A stretch of 64,000 bases of DNA. It comes from Acinetobacter sp. ANC 3929. Lineage in GTDB: Bacteria; Pseudomonadota; Gammaproteobacteria; Pseudomonadales; Moraxellaceae. The stretch is from positions 496,001-560,000 of the forward strand of contig NZ_KB850000.1 of the NCBI RefSeq assembly GCF_000369405.1. Reading direction: 5' to 3'. The notes under the pieces were generated by a model, which saw nothing but the letters and a program-made list of their open reading frames with translations, searched no databases and had not been told where the DNA came from. Shown here in pieces: positions 36,117-44,886 of this stretch. The stretch's first letter is position 1, and every line of letters starts with the position of its first letter. Position numbers and translations under genes: made by a program.

Positions 36117-37607
36117 TTAGATTTGGATGTGCTTATATTGCGGCAACCATGGTTGAGCCTGTTCCAATTGAGAAGCCAGTTGCAACAAACGATCCTCACG
36201 TCCAAAAGGTGCAATAAACTGACTACCCAGTGGCATACCCTGTTTGTTCCAATACAGTGGCACCGACATGGCAGGTAAACCCGTTACATTGGCGAGTTGG
36301 GTAAATGGTACCCAACTCAAATTGTCCTGTACCATTTTTTCAACCAGTTTACCTTGTGCTAAATAGTGTGCTTTACCAACTTTTAGCAAGCCTTTTAGGA
36401 TTGGTTTCTGCCAAGCAGGTGTGGCAACTTCACCATTTTTAGGCGCGACTGAGGCTGTGGTTGGGGTTAAGTACAGATCATATTTTTCAAAGAAAATATT
36501 CATCTGTGTGCTATATAGCCCCCAATTATTGAGGGTATGAATATATTCTGTCGCCGTGGTCTTCGCTCCAAAGGCAGCTAAAGCAATTGAATCGAGTTCG
36601 AAATCACGATCTGTCGCACCCGCCATTTGTTTGATTTGTGCCTGCATATAGGAGAACTGACTAAACCATGTGGTGACAAAATCTTTTGCAAGTTCCAGCC
36701 CATCAATTTTCGGACGGTCTTCAACTACAATATGACCCAATGACGCCAATAGCTTCGCAGTTTGTTGTACGGCTTGAATTGCATCTTTAGAAATTTTGGT
36801 GCCAATTGGTGATTGGGTACTGAACGCAATACGGAGTTTCTTTGGTACTTGCTGAATAACATCTACATACTTTTGTTCAGGTGATTCAATACGAAATAGT
36901 GAAGTTTGTTCGGGGCCTTGTACTGCATCGAGCATGGCTGCACTATCCCGAACGGTTTTGGTGAGCACATGCTGCATGGCTGCTCCGTGCATAGCTTCAC
37001 TAAATTGTGGTCCCCATGGTGTACGTCCACGACTTGGCTTGAGTCCGAATAAACCGCAATAAGAAGCAGGGATTCGAATTGATCCACCACCATCTCCAGC
37101 ACCGGCAATAGGGACTAAGCCGCTTGCAACTGCTGAGGCAGCCCCACCTGAAGATCCACCGCTGTTATGCTTTAAATTCCAAGGATTATGGCATGCTCCC
37201 CAAGCGTCAGGCTCAGTAATCCCTTTAATTCCGAACTCTGGTGTATTGGTGCGACCGAAAGTGATAATACCCGTTTGTTCCCAGCGATTGACAATTTCTG
37301 CATTAAAGTCAGGCGTGTAATTGATCTGTTTGAGTGCATTGCTGCCGTAGGAAGTAGGGATACCCTGATATTCCTGAAATAGATCTTTAACTAAAAATGG
37401 AACACCTGCAAATGGACCAGATACAGCCTGTTGGGCACGTTGTTTAGCTTGTTCGTACATCGGGATAATGATGGCATTTAGCTTTGGATTGACTTTATAA
37501 GTTCGATCTAATGCGATTTCGAGCAGCTCTAAAGGTTGTACCTCTTTGTTTCTGACTAACTCAGCTAACCCTAAACCATCGTACTGTACGTATTCTGAAA
37601 ATTTCAT
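36117..37607 (-). CDS. Amidase signature family hydrolase
   Basis: 496 residues. Cytoplasmic Ser-Ser-Lys amidase: catalytic Lys in PFLVKDLF, and the Gly/Ser-rich signature [20 protein letters not shown] with the cis-Ser and nucleophile ([11 protein letters not shown]). The start [11 protein letters not shown] fits the family and has AGGGATAAAAGG nearby; the 59 residues read upstream are not conserved in character. The substrate cannot be told: amides, 6-aminohexanoate oligomers and others are hydrolysed in the family. Convergent with the MFS gene. Confidence 0.9.
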   Translation of the reverse strand: MKFSEYVQYDGLGLAELVRNKEVQPLELLEIALDRTYKVNPKLNAIIIPMYEQAKQRAQQAVSGPFAGVPFLVKDLFQEYQGIPTSYGSNALKQINYTPDFNAEIVNRWEQTGIITFGRTNTPEFGIKGITEPDAWGACHNPWNLKHNSGGSSGGAASAVASGLVPIAGAGDGGGSIRIPASYCGLFGLKPSRGRTPWGPQFSEAMHGAAMQHVLTKTVRDSAAMLDAVQGPEQTSLFRIESPEQKYVDVIQQVPKKLRIAFSTQSPIGTKISKDAIQAVQQTAKLLASLGHIVVEDRPKIDGLELAKDFVTTWFSQFSYMQAQIKQMAGATDRDFELDSIALAAFGAKTTATEYIHTLNNWGLYSTQMNIFFEKYDLYLTPTTASVAPKNGEVATPAWQKPILKGLLKVGKAHYLAQGKLVEKMVQDNLSWVPFTQLANVTGLPAMSVPLYWNKQGMPLGSQFIAPFGREDRLLQLASQLEQAQPWLPQYKHIQI

Positions 37608-37811
37608 GCCTTTTATCCCTAAAGCGAAAATCTTTATAAAGTAAAAACTTAAATACAATTTGAAAAATAGGATACCTGAAAAAGTGTCACAACAAGCAAT
37701 TAAATTACATGGTAAAAATATTGTGTTTATATGGTTATGAATGCATGCTTTTATCAAAAAATATGCTAATTTAAGCCTATGCACCGTTAAGATGACGACT
37801 TAATTAAATCT

Positions 37812-38291
37812 ATGAAAAATATTTATATTATTGGATTATTATGGGCTTGCTCAACATGGACTATGGCAGAGACGGTCGTAAATGATAAAGCAGCAGTAAC
37901 ACCACAACAATTAGCTAAAGCAAATGCGATTCGGGTCACAACTCGCCCTGAGATTATGGGACTGTGGGGAATGGAAATTCCGAACAATAAGAAGTGTGTC
38001 GAATACTATAACTTCCGTGGTGCAAGTGATGTGGTGATTAAGAGTGGTCAAGAATGGTCGTATGGTTTATATGATTATCAGCCATCAGAAGATCATAAAG
38101 AGCGCTTGCCAGCATTGGTCCTACAAATTAAATATGACAATAACGAAATGGACTGTTCAGGTCAAAAGCAAGATCAAACAGGTGAGGTTTCCCAATATTT
38201 CGTAAAATGGGCCAATGATTCAACCATCGATTTTTGTGCCAGTGAGAAAGGTGATAAGTGTTTTGCAACCTTGCGTCGTGTTTTACCTTAA
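37812..38291 (+). CDS. Hypothetical periplasmic protein
   Basis: 159 residues with a Sec signal peptide (MKNIYIIGLLWACSTWTMA, cleavage before ETVV). The mature domain holds four Cys (CVEYYNF, MDCSG, DFCASEKGDKCFA), likely forming disulfides in the periplasm. No family recognised. It is divergent from the amidase and ends at a terminator shared with accC. Confidence 0.75.
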   Translation: MKNIYIIGLLWACSTWTMAETVVNDKAAVTPQQLAKANAIRVTTRPEIMGLWGMEIPNNKKCVEYYNFRGASDVVIKSGQEWSYGLYDYQPSEDHKERLPALVLQIKYDNNEMDCSGQKQDQTGEVSQYFVKWANDSTIDFCASEKGDKCFATLRRVLP

Positions 38292-38309
38292 TAAGATTGA
38301 GTTAGACAT

Positions 38310-38339
38310 AAAAAAGCCTCTTGAGTAAGAGGCTTTTTT
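38310..38339. terminator. Bidirectional terminator
   Basis: AAAAAAGCCTCTT, loop GAGT, AAGAGGCTTTTTT; 13 perfect pairs between convergent genes. Confidence 0.92.
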
Positions 38340-38341
38340 AT

Positions 38342-39706
38342 TTAGGCTTTTTCAGCTTTTGGTTCAAGCTGTTTTAGCAAATGTTTTTCAAGATAATGAA
38401 TATCCATTGCCTGTTCGCAGAAATTTTTGTCTTGTAAGATCAAATCTTTATGCAAAGGAATATTGGTTTTAATCCCTGTCAAAATCATTTCATCTAATGC
38501 TTGGCGCATGCGAGCTAATGATGTTTCGCGGTCTTTACCATGAGAAATCAATTTTGCAATCATTGAGTCATAGTAAGGCGGAATGTTATAGCCCTGATAG
38601 ATGTGTGAATCCAAACGAATCCCTGCACCGCCTGGTGCATAGAAACTTTCAATTTTACCTGGAGATGGCAAGAACGTGGTTGGATCTTCAGCATTGATAC
38701 GGCATTCAATCGCATGACCTTTGACTTCGATTTGCTCTTGTTCAAGTTCAAGACCTAAACCAGCAGCAATACGAAGTTGCTGTTCAATGATATCAACTCC
38801 AGTCACCATTTCTGTGACAGGATGTTCAACTTGCACACGTGTATTCATTTCAATGAAGAAGAATTCACCATCTTCAAATAAAAATTCAAATGTACCAGCA
38901 CCACGATACTGCATCAACTTACAAGCATTCACACACGCTTCTAAAATATCAGCACGTGCTTGTTCAGGTAGATTTGGGGCAGGTGCTTCTTCTAATACCT
39001 TTTGATGGCGACGTTGTAAAGAACAATCACGATCATATAGGTGAATCGCATGACCATTACCATCACCGAGAACCTGTACTTCGACATGACGTGGTTTCTG
39101 TAAGAAACGCTCCATATAAACGGTATCGTCACCGAACCACATTTCAGCATCACGTTGTGCTGCCTGAACAGATTCAAGTAGGGTGTCGACGCGTTCTACG
39201 ATACGCATACCACGACCACCACCACCAGAAGCAGCTTTCACGATCAATGGGAAGCCGATCTCTTTTGCTTCCGCGAGTGCATTATTAATCGTTACGGCAT
39301 GGTCACAGCCAGGTACCGTTGGTACGCCTGATTTTTTCATGGCAATAATCGCTGAGACTTTGTTCCCCATAAGGCGAATATGTTCAGGGCGAGGACCAAT
39401 GAAAATAAAACCAGAACTCTCGACGATTTCTGCAAATTCCGCATTCTCGGATAAGAAACCATAGCCAGGATGGATTGCATCCGCACCTGTGATTTCGGCA
39501 GCAGTAATAATTGCAGGTATATTTAAATAGCTTTCACTACTTGCACCCGGTCCGATACATACTGCTTCATCGACAAAGCGTAAGTGCATTAAGTCTTTAT
39601 CAGCATCTGAGTAGATACCAACTGTTTTAATGCCAAGAGTTTTACAAGCCCGAGTAATTCGTAAAGCGATTTCGCCACGGTTTGCAATTAATACTTTTTG
39701 CAACAT
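38342..39706 (-). CDS. accC: Biotin carboxylase, acetyl-CoA carboxylase subunit
   Basis: 454 residues. ATP-dependent carboxylation of the biotin on AccB, first half of the committed step of fatty acid synthesis. [17 protein letters not shown] opening, ATP-grasp glycine loop [42 protein letters not shown]. The start at 39706 has GGGGAT directly upstream; a TTG four codons earlier is less likely. Third gene of aroQ-accB-accC, 17 bases after accB. Confidence 0.97.
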   Translation of the reverse strand: MLQKVLIANRGEIALRITRACKTLGIKTVGIYSDADKDLMHLRFVDEAVCIGPGASSESYLNIPAIITAAEITGADAIHPGYGFLSENAEFAEIVESSGFIFIGPRPEHIRLMGNKVSAIIAMKKSGVPTVPGCDHAVTINNALAEAKEIGFPLIVKAASGGGGRGMRIVERVDTLLESVQAAQRDAEMWFGDDTVYMERFLQKPRHVEVQVLGDGNGHAIHLYDRDCSLQRRHQKVLEEAPAPNLPEQARADILEACVNACKLMQYRGAGTFEFLFEDGEFFFIEMNTRVQVEHPVTEMVTGVDIIEQQLRIAAGLGLELEQEQIEVKGHAIECRINAEDPTTFLPSPGKIESFYAPGGAGIRLDSHIYQGYNIPPYYDSMIAKLISHGKDRETSLARMRQALDEMILTGIKTNIPLHKDLILQDKNFCEQAMDIHYLEKHLLKQLEPKAEKA

Positions 39707-39723
39707 AGGAATCCCCAAACTGA

Positions 39724-40146
39724 TTAAGCACGGTAGCGGAAAAGTGGTTGACCAAATTGGATCACTTCACCATTTTTCACAAGAATTTCTTCAATTACGC
39801 CGCTTTTTGTTGCTTCAATCGGGTTCATGATTTTCATTGCTTCAATAATACCCAGCGTTTCACCCGCAGATACTGTTTGACCAACTTTGACAAATGGTGC
39901 TTCACCAGGACTTGGCGCTGCATAGAACACACCGACCATTGGTGATGTTTCAACTGCACCACGTGGTGTTTTTGCCGCTGGGGCAGCAGGTGCTGATGCT
40001 GTTGGAGCAGCGGTTACAGCGGCTGCCGCATACACAGGAGTAGGGCGAGTTAATGAGATGGATTGATCACCTTCCTTAACTTCAATCGCTTGTAAGTCAG
40101 ATTCAATCATCAAGTCGATGAGCTTCTTGATTTTACGGATATCCAT
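39724..40146 (-). CDS. accB: Biotin carboxyl carrier protein
   Basis: 140 residues. N-terminal helix ([20 protein letters not shown]), an Ala/Pro-rich flexible linker (about residues 35-60), and the biotinyl domain with the modified Lys in [11 protein letters not shown]. Carries carboxybiotin between AccC and AccAD. Middle gene of the operon. Confidence 0.97.
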   Translation of the reverse strand: MDIRKIKKLIDLMIESDLQAIEVKEGDQSISLTRPTPVYAAAAVTAAPTASAPAAPAAKTPRGAVETSPMVGVFYAAPSPGEAPFVKVGQTVSAGETLGIIEAMKIMNPIEATKSGVIEEILVKNGEVIQFGQPLFRYRA

Positions 40147-40172
40147 GAGTGAGCATTCCTAAAAAGTTTAAA

Positions 40173-40622
40173 TTAGTTAGAAGATTGAATTTTTTCGATA
40201 GCGTAATCGAGAGCAAAGGAGTAACCCTTTGCACCTAAGCCACAAATTACGCCAATGGCTTTATCTGATAAATATGAGTGATGACGAAATGCTTCACGAG
40301 CGTGAACATTTGACAAATGAACCTCAATAAATGGAATAGCAACACCGAGAAGGGCATCGCGTAAAGCAACAGAGGTGTGGGTCAAGGCAGCAGGGTTGAT
40401 AATGATAAATTTCACACCCTCGTTTTGTGCTTGATGGATACGATCAACAATCGCACCTTCCCAATTGCTCTGAAAAGTATCTAGTGTAAGTGATGCATGT
40501 TGGGCTTGAGCGCTGAGTTGCTGGTTAACATCATCTAGTGTCAGATAACCATATACTTCTGGTTCGCGTTTTCCTAGCAAGTTCAAATTCGGTCCATGAA
40601 TTACCAAAATGGTTGAGCTCAT
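40173..40622 (-). CDS. aroQ: 3-dehydroquinate dehydratase, type II
   Basis: 149 residues. Shikimate-pathway dehydration of 3-dehydroquinate. Type II features: [17 protein letters not shown] with the catalytic Tyr, [50 protein letters not shown], and [15 protein letters not shown]. First gene of aroQ-accB-accC, a common gammaproteobacterial arrangement. Confidence 0.97.
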   Translation of the reverse strand: MSSTILVIHGPNLNLLGKREPEVYGYLTLDDVNQQLSAQAQHASLTLDTFQSNWEGAIVDRIHQAQNEGVKFIIINPAALTHTSVALRDALLGVAIPFIEVHLSNVHAREAFRHHSYLSDKAIGVICGLGAKGYSFALDYAIEKIQSSN

Positions 40623-41349
40623 TCAGCCTGCTCCAATTCTAAATCTGCAAAAGTTTTTTGCAAGATGTCTGCAAAGTTTGCTTATTATGGCACAAAATTC
40701 TGCAATTTTTTTATAATTTGCTTTAATCAATGAAGAAATTTGCATACCAAGCATGGTGCATATAATGAAAACTTTGCAAGGAATTGGCAATGTTAAAATA
40801 TGACAAAATTTAGCGTAATTTTATTTTTAAACATTCTAAACTGAATTACCCCATTTCGTTCATGGGATTTGTGTAACTCAGCAGTCAGACTGCTTGGATT
40901 TTCGTATTTTAAATCGATTTAGATCCCTAAAAAGGAAGTGGGTAACGGGTGTTTGTTAGCGATTAAATAGGACGAAAATTTTATACTAACATATTGTTTT
41001 TAATTGTTTAAATGAGTATTTTTTAAGATATTTAAGTCGACGAGGCTAAATTTTGAATATTAAACATTTTGCGATGCTGCTGAGCCATTCAGCACCATTG
41101 CGAAGCGATTGGTTACTTTGATGCAAGATGATTAGAGATTGAACATTGCGATCGCTTACTCAGTTGGCAGAAATGATAAAATTCCGCATTCTGGATGGCA
41201 GTTAATGACATGAAAATGTCCGAAAAAGATATCTCTGCTTTCAATATGATAGTGAGTACTTAAGGGGTTACTTTTGATTGGCGTAATCTCTTTTGGGTCT
41301 TTCAAAAGCTGTCTTGATCGTTAAAGACAGCTTTTTTTTGCTCTCAGTG
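40623..41349. other. Long intergenic region upstream of aroQ
   Basis: 727 bases without a convincing gene. It should carry the aroQ-accBC promoter. Short protein-like runs (for example LNIAIAYSVGRNDKIPHSGW at about 41140-41200, plus strand) have no start and are disrupted, so they may be old gene fragments. A bidirectional hairpin ends the region at 41304-41335. Confidence 0.45.
41304..41339. terminator. Bidirectional terminator after nasS
   Basis: AAAAGCTGTCTT, 8-base loop, AAGACAGCTTTT and four more T; 12 perfect pairs. Confidence 0.85.
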
Positions 41350-42384
41350 TTATGGAGTGTTTGCAGCAGTTTGATACGTTTCAAGCAGTAGGCAATTCTG
41401 AGCTTGAGTCAGATAAGTGTCTTGTTCTGGCTCCAATGCATTCCATTTATGCATTTGTTGAAATAACCATTCAAAGTCTTGGGCTTTTGGTTCAGCACTG
41501 TTGAGCACAAAATTCCTAATAATATTTTGGATGGTAAAGTACTTTTCAACATGAACGTCTGGCGAACAATAGAATTGAATGACATCAAATTCCATCAGAA
41601 GTTGCCATACGGGCGCAAAATCTTCGAGATCACGTAATTCTTGTTGTGCTTTGATAATGGCGCTGGTCAATGCAATCAACGTATGTGGATGTTTCTGGCC
41701 CCATTCTTGAGTCACCGCCAAAACTTTGTCTGCAACATTCGGAATGATGTGTTGGCTTGAACAGACGATTTGACTTAAACCCTGTAACTCAGCTTGTGTA
41801 TTCCATGGTTCACCCACACAAAAGCCATCTACCAGATGATTACTCAAGGCCTCGACCATATAGGGTGGCGGCAATGTTTTTACCTGAATCGATTGTGCGA
41901 GCTTCGGATCAGCCAAAGCCAGCCATTCTCTTAAACAATAATGATGAATTGAGTGTTGAAACACATGCGCCAAAGAGACGTTTTGATGCTGGTGAATGTA
42001 ATCTGTCAGTTTCTTGGCTGAACTTTCCGCAGAATCTTGTTTCTGAATATCGAGTGCATAGCAGAGCTTTTGGCTCAAGCTGATAAAGGCGCGATTTTCA
42101 CTGAGTACCAATGGTGTTTGTAAAGCAATTCCAATTTGATCGCTGCCTACAGCCGCAGCAGGTAACATAGCAGACAAGCAATGAGCAGTATCGAGCAAGC
42201 CAAAAGCGAGGCGATCTCTTAAACTGGCCCAAGATGCTTCTTTGACTAAATTCACCTTTAAACCGACATCTTCAAAAAAACCACGCTGTTTTGCCCAAAG
42301 TAACGCGACACAATCGAGTAAAGGAATATAGCCAAGTTGTAATTCGGTTTTCTCTACTTTTGCTAATTCGACTAAATGGCTCAT
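41350..42384 (-). CDS. nasS: Nitrate-sensing protein NasS (NrtA/CmpA-like binding protein)
   Basis: 344 residues of the nitrate/bicarbonate-binding ABC substrate-protein fold, but with no signal peptide (starts MSHLVELAKVEKTELQLGYI), so cytoplasmic. Features: GYIPLLDCVALLWAKQRGFF, HCLSAMLPAA, VDGFCVGEPWNTQA. In NasS-NasT systems (Azotobacter, Pseudomonas, Paracoccus) NasS binds nitrate or nitrite and, when empty, holds NasT inactive. It directly follows nasT with no gap, fitting a sensor-effector pair for the divergent nitrate operon. Confidence 0.9.
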   Translation of the reverse strand: MSHLVELAKVEKTELQLGYIPLLDCVALLWAKQRGFFEDVGLKVNLVKEASWASLRDRLAFGLLDTAHCLSAMLPAAAVGSDQIGIALQTPLVLSENRAFISLSQKLCYALDIQKQDSAESSAKKLTDYIHQHQNVSLAHVFQHSIHHYCLREWLALADPKLAQSIQVKTLPPPYMVEALSNHLVDGFCVGEPWNTQAELQGLSQIVCSSQHIIPNVADKVLAVTQEWGQKHPHTLIALTSAIIKAQQELRDLEDFAPVWQLLMEFDVIQFYCSPDVHVEKYFTIQNIIRNFVLNSAEPKAQDFEWLFQQMHKWNALEPEQDTYLTQAQNCLLLETYQTAANTP

Positions 42385-42990
42385 CTATTCATCCTTTAGC
42401 TGATTATTTAAAAGTTTTTGTGCGTCGAGTAAACGCCGCGCCATTTCTCCAATGGTCATACGATGACTCATCGCATTCTTTCGGAGTAATTGAAACGCGG
42501 TGTCTTCGGTTAAGCCATGTAGTTGCATCAGCAACACTTTGGCTTTTTCCACATCTTTGCGGTCTGCCAGTTTGGTTTTGGCATCTTTGAGGTCACATTC
42601 TAGTTTTTTATGTTTTTTATACTGTTCAATCGAAATATCTAAAATGGTGTGCAAACGGCTTGGATCAATGCCATCGACAATATAGGCGGTAATCCCTGCA
42701 TCGATGGCTTGTTTAATCATGTCTTTGTCAGTGTTCTTGGTAAATAGAACGGTGGGTAGGTCAAAGTTACTGACACAACTTTCGATCACATCGCGCTGTG
42801 GGTGATCCATATCAAGCAGAATCACATCTGCTTGAAGGTGTTCGAGTTTAAAAATATTGAGATGATCGAGGGTAAAACAAGCCACTACATCAAAGTCATG
42901 TTCAATCAAACAGGTTTTTATGTATTCAGCCCGAGTCTGGTCGTCATCAATAAGTGCGATCTTGAGTTTCGGCATAAGTATATAGGTCAA
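42385..42990 (-). CDS. nasT: ANTAR-domain response regulator NasT
   Basis: 201 residues. N-terminal receiver-like domain (IALIDDDQTRAEYIKTCLIE, VILLDMDHPQ) and C-terminal ANTAR RNA-binding domain (VEKAKVLLMQLHGLTEDTAF, QLLRKNAMSHRMTIGEMARR). ANTAR proteins bind paired hexaloop hairpins in mRNA leaders and prevent termination. The expected target is the leader at 43390-43452, directly across the divergent promoter. Stop of nasT and start of nasS adjoin, so they are co-expressed. Confidence 0.92.
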   Translation of the reverse strand: MTYILMPKLKIALIDDDQTRAEYIKTCLIEHDFDVVACFTLDHLNIFKLEHLQADVILLDMDHPQRDVIESCVSNFDLPTVLFTKNTDKDMIKQAIDAGITAYIVDGIDPSRLHTILDISIEQYKKHKKLECDLKDAKTKLADRKDVEKAKVLLMQLHGLTEDTAFQLLRKNAMSHRMTIGEMARRLLDAQKLLNNQLKDE

Positions 42991-43180
42991 ACGGTGGGGT
43001 TGTGCACAGGTCTATTAGGGGCTGTGCGTATTGTTTTGAAGCAAAATTAGTGCCAGTGTGTCTTTTGACTTCTTATTCGGTGCAATCGCTCCGTAAGCGT
43101 ATTGTGTATGCGCTTTATTGTATCGCTGCCGGTGATGACTAAAAGTGAAAAATTAGATTTGCCATCTAAAAAAATAGAGC

Positions 43181-43197
43181 TGTACTTTTTTGGTGCG
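43181..43197. promoter_or_regulatory. NtrC-like site, distal
   Basis: TGTACT TTTTT GGTGCG against TGCACC N5 GGTGCA; 9 of 12 defined positions match. About 190 bases upstream of the sigma-54 start. Confidence 0.4.
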
Positions 43198-43342
43198 TAA
43201 AAAGAGTTGTTTTGAAGCAATACGAATTGTGCTGTAAAACAGGTTGTTGTATTGAATTTGCTATTTTTAATCGAATTGGTATTTATTAAAAATAAAGAGT
43301 AAATGAATAAAGTTAATATAAAACAATGGCTAATATTTTATT

Positions 43343-43359
43343 TGCACGTTTCTGGTAGA
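43343..43359. promoter_or_regulatory. NtrC-like site, proximal
   Basis: TGCACG TTTCT GGTAGA against TGCACC N5 GGTGCA; 9 of 12 positions match. Very close to the -24 box, so it may not be a normal enhancer site. Confidence 0.35.
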
Positions 43360-43362
43360 GAC

Positions 43363-43379
43363 TTGGCACAGCATTTGCT
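43363..43379 (+). promoter_or_regulatory. Sigma-54 promoter of the nitrate operon
   Basis: TTGGCACAGCATTTGCT: GG (43365-66) and GC (43377-78) separated by exactly 10 bases, an excellent match to YTGGCAC-N5-TTGCW. Start of transcription predicted near 43390. Confidence 0.88.
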
Positions 43380-43389
43380 AATTATTCCT

Positions 43390-43446
43390 TGAGTCAAAGA
43401 CGACTTGCAAAATTGTAAGACGGCCAACGATGTCCGATCTGATCGG
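43390..43446 (+). promoter_or_regulatory. NasT (ANTAR) target: tandem hexaloop hairpins and competing hairpin
   Basis: P1: TGAGTC, loop AAAGAC, GACTTG (43390-43407). P2: CGGCC, loop AACGAT, GTCCG with one mismatch (43421-43436). Both 6-base loops have A at position 1 and G at position 4, the pattern known for ANTAR targets. The 3' arm of P2 overlaps a small hairpin CCGAT-CTG-ATCGG (43434-43446) followed by TTTGTT, which could act as the terminator that P2 excludes. Confidence 0.65.
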
Positions 43447-43447
43447 T

Positions 43448-43475
43448 TTGTTGATACAGCGTGATGTATCAACAA
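43448..43475 (+). promoter_or_regulatory. Strong leader hairpin before the nitrate transporter gene
   Basis: TTGTTGATAC, loop AGCGTGAT, GTATCAACAA; 10 perfect pairs. No T run follows, so it is not a usual terminator. It ends 30 bases before the start codon and may affect translation or mRNA stability. Confidence 0.6.
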
Positions 43476-43505
43476 CACAAGATACGTTCAGTATGGGAGA
43501 TGGCA

Positions 43506-44858
43506 ATGTCTTTAGATTTATCGGCGAAAAAAGCCACATCAATCAAGTTATTTAACTTTTCTACAGCAGCAATGCGGGCCTTCCATATGAGTTGGCTTGC
43601 TTTCTTCGTTTGCTTCTTTGCCTGGTTTGCTTGCGCACCGTTAATGCCAGTGATCGCAGGTGAATTTCATCTCACCAAAGATCAGATCGCCAATATCAAT
43701 ATTGCTGCTGTTGCAATCACCATTGTGGTTCGCCTCATCGTCGGTCCGCTGTGCGATCAGTATGGGCCACGTAAAACTTACACGGCATTATTATTATTGG
43801 GCAGCATTCCCGTGTTTGGTGTTGCGGCAGCGAATAGTTATGAATCCTTCCTGTTTTTCCGCTTATTGATTGGTGCAATTGGCGCAAGCTTTGTGATCAC
43901 GCAATACCATACCAGCATTATGTTTGCACCAAATGTAGTGGGCACTGCAAATGCAACTTCCGCAGGTTGGGGCAATGCCGGTGGTGGAGCAACTCAGGCC
44001 TTAATGCCATTACTACTCGCAGCATTAATAATGTTTGGTGTTGAACAAACCATGGGCTGGAGAATTGCGTTGATTGTTCCCGGTGTGATGATGGTGATTG
44101 TTGGCATTCTTTACTGGAAACTGACTCAAGACAGCCCACAAGGTAACTTTAAAGAATTACGCGCTCAAGGAACGGTGGTTGGAAGCGACAAAAAAGGTGG
44201 TGTTGCAATATTGATGCATGCAGCTCGTAACTATCGAGTTTGGATATTGTTCTGTTCTTATGCAGCTTGCTTTGGCATTGAAATCTTTATGCATAACATC
44301 ATTGCGATGTATTACGTCGAGCATTTTGATTTTGGATTAAAAGAAGCGGGTCTGGCTGCGGGAATCTTTGGTTTATTGGCTCTATTTGCCCGTGCGCTTG
44401 GTGGAATGGTCTCAGATAAAATCTCACTGAAAAAAGGACTGGATGGCCGTACCAAAGTGCTATTTGTCCTGATCTTGGGTGAAGGTTTATTCCTGATGCT
44501 GTTTTCACAAATGAATAGCGTTGCGCTTGCCATGATGAGTATGACGGTATTTGCACTGTTTACCCATATGGCTTGTGGTGCAACTTACGCCTTGGTTCCA
44601 TTCATTGATCGTGAAGCCTTGGGTGGCGTAGCAGGCATCATTGGTGCAGGCGGCAATGTGGGTGCAGTTGCAGCAGGCTTTTTGTTGAAAGGTATGGTCG
44701 ATATTCAAACCTGTTTAATGGTTTTAGGTGGCTTAGTTGTCTTTGCAGCAGGTTCAGTCATGTTGATCCGCTTCTCAGTCGAACATAAAGAAAAAGAACA
44801 ACGTCTGTTTGAACAGGCCGTTTTAGAACGTGGCTCAGAACAAAGCAGCATAGCTTAA
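43506..44858 (+). CDS. Nitrate/nitrite MFS transporter (NarK/NrtP family)
   Basis: About 450 residues with 12 membrane helices. The family marks are visible: FACAPLMPVIAGEFHLTKDQ, RLIVGPLCDQYGPRKTYTAL, the nitrate signature GWGNAGGGATQALMPLLLAA and the second one GIIGAGGNVGAVAAGFLLKG. Imports nitrate for assimilation. The start at 43506 (MSLDLSAKK) is chosen because GGGAG lies 6 nt upstream; earlier in-frame ATGs fall in the leader hairpin. First gene of the operon controlled by the NasT leader. Confidence 0.92.
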   Translation: MSLDLSAKKATSIKLFNFSTAAMRAFHMSWLAFFVCFFAWFACAPLMPVIAGEFHLTKDQIANINIAAVAITIVVRLIVGPLCDQYGPRKTYTALLLLGSIPVFGVAAANSYESFLFFRLLIGAIGASFVITQYHTSIMFAPNVVGTANATSAGWGNAGGGATQALMPLLLAALIMFGVEQTMGWRIALIVPGVMMVIVGILYWKLTQDSPQGNFKELRAQGTVVGSDKKGGVAILMHAARNYRVWILFCSYAACFGIEIFMHNIIAMYYVEHFDFGLKEAGLAAGIFGLLALFARALGGMVSDKISLKKGLDGRTKVLFVLILGEGLFLMLFSQMNSVALAMMSMTVFALFTHMACGATYALVPFIDREALGGVAGIIGAGGNVGAVAAGFLLKGMVDIQTCLMVLGGLVVFAAGSVMLIRFSVEHKEKEQRLFEQAVLERGSEQSSIA

Positions 44859-44886
44859 TTATTCGTCAGATTTTGGGAGAAACACA

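Larger units (their letters stand above)
42991..43505. other. Regulatory region and leader of the nitrate operon
   Basis: 515 bases without a gene. It contains two NtrC-like sites, a sigma-54 promoter and a structured leader, all listed separately. Confidence 0.7.

Noticed and set aside
41130-41270. Protein-like fragments upstream of nasS on the plus strand
   Set aside because: Too short, different frames, no starts; kept only as a remark on the intergenic region.
43448-43475. Leader hairpin as the NasT-controlled terminator
   Set aside because: No T run follows; the smaller hairpin overlapping P2 fits the mechanism better.
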